In this document: in pieces, positions 22,807 to 27,919 of the stretch | Position numbering within the stretch: position 1 is the stretch's first letter | How the letters are laid out: the number at the start of each line of letters is the position of its first letter | Source: Clostridia bacterium | Lineage (GTDB): Bacteria > Bacillota_A > Clostridia > Oscillospirales > CAG-272 | NCBI GenBank assembly: GCA_017542695.1 | Contig: JAFXWT010000380.1 | Span: 1 to 27,919, forward strand | Length of the DNA: 27,919 nt | Reading direction: 5' to 3' | Made by a program: the position numbers and the translations under genes | The notes under the pieces: generated by a model | Database searches by the model: none | The model's input: only the letters and a program-made list of their open reading frames with translations | Told to the model about the DNA's origin: nothing

Positions 22807-23862
22807 TTAAATATCGACGCTTCGTCCCGTTCTTGCCGATTCGTAGATGCCGTCGAGTATTCTCATCAGCTCGACTCCGTCCTCGGCGGGTGCGACGCAC
22901 GGCGCTTTGCCCGTCGACGCATCGACAAATCCTTTGATCTCCGCGCGGAACGAGTTTATAAAGTCGAATTGAGTGTTTGACGCGGGCTGTATGTTGACAA
23001 ATCTGCCGCCGAGATCGGTGTAGATCTCAAACTCCGGCGACATCACGACGCCGCCCTTCGTGCCAAACAGCTCGACTTTGCCCGAGTCGCGCTTGCAGTT
23101 GAGGTTGAAGCTCGTTTCTATCGACAGAGTCAACCCATTGTCAAAACGAATGAGAGCCGAGGCAAAGTCCTCGACGTTGTACGTAAATCTCGGATCGCTT
23201 TTTGCCTTCCACGCCTGCTCCGCGCCCGTCGCGCGATTGGGGCCGAGATTGTCGTACGTCACGCCGTAAACAGATACGGGTTTCGGGTTGCCCGCGATAT
23301 AGCGCACGAGGTCGATGAAGTGAACGGCGAGGTCGATCAGCGCACCGCCGCCCGAATATGCCTTGTCGCCGAACCATCCGCCGGGGAAGCCGCAGCGGCG
23401 AAGATAAACCGCTTTCGCGTAATAGATGTCGCCTACGATATCCGCGCTCTCGAACTGTTTCAGCATTTCGACGTCGCCGCCGAAACGGCGGACGAAACCG
23501 ACCTGAAGGAGTTTGCCTTCCTCTTTTGCGACGCGCATCATCTCTTCCGCTTCTTTGGCGTTCATAGCCATCGGCTTTTCGCATAGCACGTTCGCGCCGC
23601 CGCGAAGCGCTGCTATCGTGCATTTGCAGTGCGCTTCGTTCCACGTTGTTACGCTGACAAGGTCGAGCGTCTCTTTTTTCATCATTTCATTACAATCCGT
23701 GTAATAGCGCGGAATGTTGTATTTTTCGGAGTATGCCTTGACTTTTTCGCCGTCGATGTCGCAGCACGCGACGACTTCGACGTTGTCGAGCGCCTGATAC
23801 GACTCCGTGTGGAATCTCGATATTCCGCCCGTTCCTATGATACCGACTTTGAGCTTTGACAT
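22807..23862 (-). CDS. Gfo/Idh/MocA-family NAD(P)-dependent sugar dehydrogenase
   Basis: This 351-residue oxidoreductase carries the Rossmann motif GIIGTGGISRFH (7-18), the family EKP motif LCEKPM (93-98) and the catalytic segment GGGALIDLAVHFID with Asp177 and His181. Family members oxidise or reduce sugars, inositols or their derivatives. GGAGAAAATATC precedes the ATG. It follows the epimerase gene by 13 bases and shares its promoter. The pairing with a TIM-barrel isomerase is typical of cyclitol or keto-sugar interconversion pathways, for example inosose or 3-keto-glycoside metabolism, but the precise substrate is not visible from sequence. It has no signal peptide and is cytoplasmic. Confidence 0.92.
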   Translation of the reverse strand: MSKLKVGIIGTGGISRFHTESYQALDNVEVVACCDIDGEKVKAYSEKYNIPRYYTDCNEMMKKETLDLVSVTTWNEAHCKCTIAALRGGANVLCEKPMAMNAKEAEEMMRVAKEEGKLLQVGFVRRFGGDVEMLKQFESADIVGDIYYAKAVYLRRCGFPGGWFGDKAYSGGGALIDLAVHFIDLVRYIAGNPKPVSVYGVTYDNLGPNRATGAEQAWKAKSDPRFTYNVEDFASALIRFDNGLTLSIETSFNLNCKRDSGKVELFGTKGGVVMSPEFEIYTDLGGRFVNIQPASNTQFDFINSFRAEIKGFVDASTGKAPCVAPAEDGVELMRILDGIYESARTGRSVDI

Positions 23863-23875
23863 GATATTTTCTCCT

Positions 23876-24664
23876 TTATCTGAATGATTTTAAGTAATCG
23901 ACGGCGAGCTTTATGTCATCCGACGGATTTTCACCGCATTCGCGCTCAATGGTGAGGAAGCCGCGATATCCGATTTCTTCGAGCGCCGCGAGATAATTCT
24001 TGAAATCGACGTCGCCGCGTCCGAGCGGGACTTCTCGATACGGCGGCTGCGTTCCGCGCAGACCGTCTTTCGCGTGTGTGTGGACGATGTATTTTTTAAG
24101 TTCGTAAACGCCTTTGACGGCGTCGTCGTCAACGCACATCGTCAGGTTCGCGGGGTCGTAGTTTACGGCGACGCCCGTCGAACCGAGCGAATCGAGAAAT
24201 TCGCAAAGGCGCGCTGCGGGTTCGGGCCCCGTTTCGATGGCGAAATGCGCGGAGAGCGAGTCGGCGTATTCCGCGAGAGTATGACACGCTTCCTGCATTA
24301 TTTTATACGTGTCGCACGTCTTGTCTTCGGGGACGCGCCCGATGTGAGTGGTGACGATATTCGTTTCAAGGTCGATAGCAAGATCGAGTATTCGCTTCGA
24401 TTTTTCGATCAGCTCGGGGTTGAGTGCGGGATCGGTGAATCCCTTGCCGAGATCGCCGCACAGCGCGGAGATCACAAGCCCGCGCGACTTGACTTTTGCG
24501 AGAAATTCGCGCCTCTTCGCGCCGTCCATGTTCTCGGGCGCGCGTTCGCCCTTTGTGGTGTAGACCTGAATGCCATCCGCGCCTATCGCCGCGGCGCGAT
24601 CGAGCGCCTCGTCGACGGGCAGGCGGAACGATTCGAGCATCACGCCTATCGGAAATCCGTACAT
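23876..24664 (-). CDS. Sugar phosphate isomerase/epimerase-family TIM-barrel protein
   Basis: This 262-residue AP-endonuclease-2-like barrel is of the type annotated as sugar phosphate isomerase/epimerase or IolE/IolI-like. Putative metal ligands are in place: Glu144 (FAIETGPE), Asp170 (NYDPAN), His197 (HTHAKD) and Glu240 (LTIERE). It probably isomerises or epimerises a keto-sugar or cyclitol. GGAGGTGC lies just before the ATG at 24664. It is the first gene of a two-gene operon with the Gfo/Idh dehydrogenase. The operon is divergent from a GH5-like glycosidase, which could release the sugar they process; this link is inferred. Confidence 0.9.
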   Translation of the reverse strand: MYGFPIGVMLESFRLPVDEALDRAAAIGADGIQVYTTKGERAPENMDGAKRREFLAKVKSRGLVISALCGDLGKGFTDPALNPELIEKSKRILDLAIDLETNIVTTHIGRVPEDKTCDTYKIMQEACHTLAEYADSLSAHFAIETGPEPAARLCEFLDSLGSTGVAVNYDPANLTMCVDDDAVKGVYELKKYIVHTHAKDGLRGTQPPYREVPLGRGDVDFKNYLAALEEIGYRGFLTIERECGENPSDDIKLAVDYLKSFR

Positions 24665-24703
24665 ATTGCACCTCCGTGTTTTTTATTATTATTATCACTT
24701 TGG

Positions 24704-24732
24704 ATTGTACCATAGATTTTGACGTTTGTAAA
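24704..24732 (-). promoter_or_regulatory. Promoter of the epimerase-dehydrogenase operon
   Basis: On the - strand TTTACA (24732-24727), 17-bp spacer ending in TGG, TACAAT (24709-24704). Its -35 overlaps a 19-bp palindrome with AAATGCG/CGCATTT arms (24730-24748). Confidence 0.75.
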
Positions 24733-24748
24733 TGCGTTTTTCGCATTT
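24730..24748. promoter_or_regulatory. Candidate operator between divergent promoters
   Basis: Seven-base inverted arms AAATGCG (24730-24736) and CGCATTT (24742-24748) around TTTTT. It overlaps the -35 of the epimerase operon and lies 33 bp upstream of the GH5-like gene's -35, a position suited to a regulator of both. A weak hairpin terminator is the alternative. Confidence 0.4.
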
Positions 24749-24780
24749 TCTATATTATTTTCGTAAAAGCCGCCGCGATG

Positions 24781-24809
24781 TTGACAAATCGCCGTGCGGA
24801 ATGTATAAT
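24781..24809 (+). promoter_or_regulatory. Promoter of the GH5-like gene
   Basis: TTGACA (24781-24786), 17-bp spacer, TATAAT (24804-24809): perfect consensus, 42 bases before the start codon. Confidence 0.88.
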
Positions 24810-24851
24810 TGTGATGTCAGACAACATTTTTAACTGATTTCGGAGGCTGAT

Positions 24852-25964
24852 ATGAAACGCAGATGGACGGAGAGCGAAGCATGGGAGTGGCAGGAGAAGA
24901 ACGGCTGGCTCCACGGGTGCAATTTCATCGGGAGCGACTGCGCGAACCGCATCGATATGTGGCAGAGCCACGGAAGCGCCGAGCGCCTTGAAACCGCCGA
25001 GCGGGAGATCGCTCTGTGCCATAAGATCGGCTTTGACGCCGTGCGCCTCATCGTCGAGTTCGACGTATGGCTTCAGGAGCACGACAGTTTTATGGATATA
25101 CTCGAAAAATACATCGCCCTTTGTTCAAAATACGGTCAGCGCGTGATGATCGTGCTCGCAAACGAAGCCGAACTTTGCCGCGGCGAAAAATACGCGCCGA
25201 AGCCGCTCGGCGAGCAGAAATACGCGCTCGGATACCATCAGGGGCGTCTCCCGCTCACCGACGAGCAAAAGGCGAAAACGCCGTATCACGAGCTGGAAAG
25301 GGAAGAAACGCGCGAAAAATATCTCGCCATGGTGCGCGAGATCGTCACAAAATACAAGGACGACGAGCGGATCGTTTGCTGGAACGTCTTTAACGAGCCG
25401 GGCATTACGGTCGGCGTGGAACGCGCCGTTCCGCTGATCGGAACGATGTTTGAAACCGTGCGCGCGTGCGATCCGTCGCAGCCGCTCGCCTCCGACGTGT
25501 GGTATTGGCGCGACCTCGACGATCCGCGCCCGAACGACAAGTTGAGTCTTGAACTTTCCGACGTGATTTCGTGGCACTGCTACAAGCCACTGAAAGATTT
25601 TGTCGTCGATTATGAAATACTGAAAAAACATAACAGACCGATACTCCTCACCGAATGGCTCAACAGGATAAATCATCAGAGCGTCGGCGAAACGTACCCA
25701 CTCCTTTATCTTGAAAAACTGAACTGCTGGTGCTGGGGTTTCGTCGCGGGAAAGACGCAGACGTACGAGCCGTGGGACAGTCTGTGGGAGCAGTACGAGG
25801 CGTCGGGCGGGAAAAAAGACCTCGATTTCACCCTCTGGCAGCACGATTTGTTCCGCCCGAATCTTCGCCCGTACGACCCGAAGGAGATCGAACTCATCGA
25901 AAGGTTCAACTCGCTCGACGACAAAAGGCGCGTTCTTTCGCAATCGGCGGGGAAAATTTTATAA
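24852..25964 (+). CDS. GH5-like (cellulase-fold) glycoside hydrolase
   Basis: This 370-residue TIM-barrel glycosidase resembles clan GH-A enzymes annotated as cellulase-family or 1,4-beta-xylanase. The likely acid/base is Glu182 in CWNVFNEPG and the likely nucleophile Glu268 in PILLTEWL. His242 and Tyr244 (SWHCYKP) occupy the usual position between them. The N terminus (WLHGCNFIGSDCANRIDMWQ) is characteristic of a small intracellular group I recognise only loosely. CGGAGG at 24841-24846 supports the ATG. There is no signal peptide and no carbohydrate-binding module. Its divergent partners are an epimerase and a Gfo/Idh dehydrogenase. Substrate specificity (beta-glucoside, mannoside or xyloside) cannot be read from the sequence. 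Confidence 0.82.
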   Translation: MKRRWTESEAWEWQEKNGWLHGCNFIGSDCANRIDMWQSHGSAERLETAEREIALCHKIGFDAVRLIVEFDVWLQEHDSFMDILEKYIALCSKYGQRVMIVLANEAELCRGEKYAPKPLGEQKYALGYHQGRLPLTDEQKAKTPYHELEREETREKYLAMVREIVTKYKDDERIVCWNVFNEPGITVGVERAVPLIGTMFETVRACDPSQPLASDVWYWRDLDDPRPNDKLSLELSDVISWHCYKPLKDFVVDYEILKKHNRPILLTEWLNRINHQSVGETYPLLYLEKLNCWCWGFVAGKTQTYEPWDSLWEQYEASGGKKDLDFTLWQHDLFRPNLRPYDPKEIELIERFNSLDDKRRVLSQSAGKIL

Positions 25965-25969
25965 AATAA

Positions 25970-27586
<1,617 letters not shown>

Positions 27587-27599
27587 AAAAACATCGAAA

Positions 27600-27635
27600 A
27601 ACGCCTCGAAAAATTTGATTCGAGGCGTTATTTTT
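27600..27635 (+). terminator. Terminator after guaB
   Basis: AACGCCTCGAA (27600-27610) pairs with TTCGAGGCGTT (27619-27629), followed by ATTTTT. An 11-bp stem with an eight-base loop, 13 bases after the stop codon. Confidence 0.92.
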
Positions 27636-27676
27636 ACATTTTTTTGAAAAAATCTCCGTTTTTTTGAGAAAAACTC

Positions 27677-27705
27677 TTTTCAAGAACCGATTTTTGTGAT
27701 AGAAT
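27677..27705 (+). promoter_or_regulatory. Candidate typA promoter
   Basis: TTTTCA (27677-27682), 17-bp spacer ending in TGA, TAGAAT (27700-27705). The -35 is weak, but the extended -10 is good; about 48 bases lie between the -10 and the start codon. Confidence 0.55.
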
Positions 27706-27753
27706 AATTCTTTGTTGATATTTTGAATCTATTTATGCAGAAAGGGATAGACA

Positions 27754-27919
27754 TTGAAAAGGGAAGATTTACGTAACGTCGCCATCATCGCGCACGTCGA
27801 CCACGGCAAAACTACGCTGGTCGACGAAATGTTAAAGCAGGGCGGCATATTCAGAGAAAATCAGGCGACCGAAGAAAGAGTGATGGACTCTAACGCGATC
27901 GAGCGCGAGCGCGGCATCA
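27754..27919 (+). CDS. typA: Ribosome-associated GTPase TypA/BipA, 5' part
   Basis: This is the N-terminal 55 codons of a translational GTPase, cut off by the window end. [20 protein letters not shown] carries the G1 P-loop (HVDHGKTT) and matches TypA/BipA more closely than EF-G or LepA. The following segment [15 protein letters not shown] is the G2/switch I region (D-S-N-x-x-E-R-E-R-G-I). TypA acts in 50S ribosomal subunit assembly and stress response. The start appears to be TTG at 27754, with AAAGGG at 27741-27746; no ATG or GTG lies in a better place. It has its own candidate promoter and is separated from guaB by a strong terminator. Confidence 0.92.
   Translation, partial: MKREDLRNVAIIAHVDHGKTTLVDEMLKQGGIFRENQATEERVMDSNAIERERGI

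Overview
The window looks like chromosomal DNA from a member of the Bacillota, class Clostridia, probably host- or gut-associated and heterotrophic. The evidence is mixed: a PyrR-type pyrimidine regulator, strong AGGAGG ribosome binding sites, two lipobox lipoproteins, sigma-A promoters (TTGACA/TATAAT-like with 17-bp spacing, most with an extended -10), a single-chain PurL, and a palindromic intergenic repeat of a kind common in gut Clostridia. Genus cannot be assigned from sequence alone. Most genes are GC-rich with strong codon bias. The pyrR-linked lipoprotein (4564-5115) and the 268-residue XRE regulator (18220-19026) are visibly more AT-rich.

Layout. Positions 1-4553 carry one-carbon and nucleotide genes on the + strand: the 3' part of purL, fhs, then pyrR with its own promoter, followed by a lipoprotein gene. 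Positions 5160-10692 hold a divergent glycan block: a GH106-like glycosidase on the - strand facing an SGNH hydrolase plus GH29 fucosidase on the + strand. A short leader-controlled XRE regulator gene follows (- strand, 10730-11112). Upstream of it is a tight four-gene - strand operon (15151 to 11160): GH130 glycosidase/phosphorylase, Asp-box beta-propeller, GmhA-like SIS isomerase, SGNH hydrolase. Divergent from that operon is a nucleoside salvage operon, deoB-cdd-pdp (15302-18173). Then come the second XRE regulator, an intergenic hairpin repeat cluster, an (alpha/alpha)6-barrel-type protein and a small lipoprotein, all on the - strand. The rest is an aldo/keto reductase with two 4Fe-4S motifs (+), an epimerase/dehydrogenase pair (-), a GH5-like glycosidase (+), guaB (+), and the start of typA (+) running off the end.

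Two themes run through the window. One is purine/pyrimidine and one-carbon metabolism (purL, fhs, pyrR, deoB, cdd, pdp, guaB). The other is intracellular glycan breakdown: none of the glycosidases or esterases shows a signal peptide, so they probably act on oligosaccharides already imported by a transporter not in this window.

The most unusual element is the 5' leader of the small XRE gene. It has a consensus promoter, a 16-codon leader peptide with its own AGGAGG site and an Arg-Leu-Arg motif, a perfect hairpin over the leader stop codon, a second perfect 10-bp hairpin, and a 7-nt segment exactly complementary to the XRE gene's ribosome binding site. This is the layout expected of a ribosome-stalling translation attenuator, but here it controls a DNA-binding regulator rather than a recognisable resistance gene. 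No tRNA, rRNA, CRISPR array, transposase or integrase was seen, and no gene-free stretch exceeds 300 bases.
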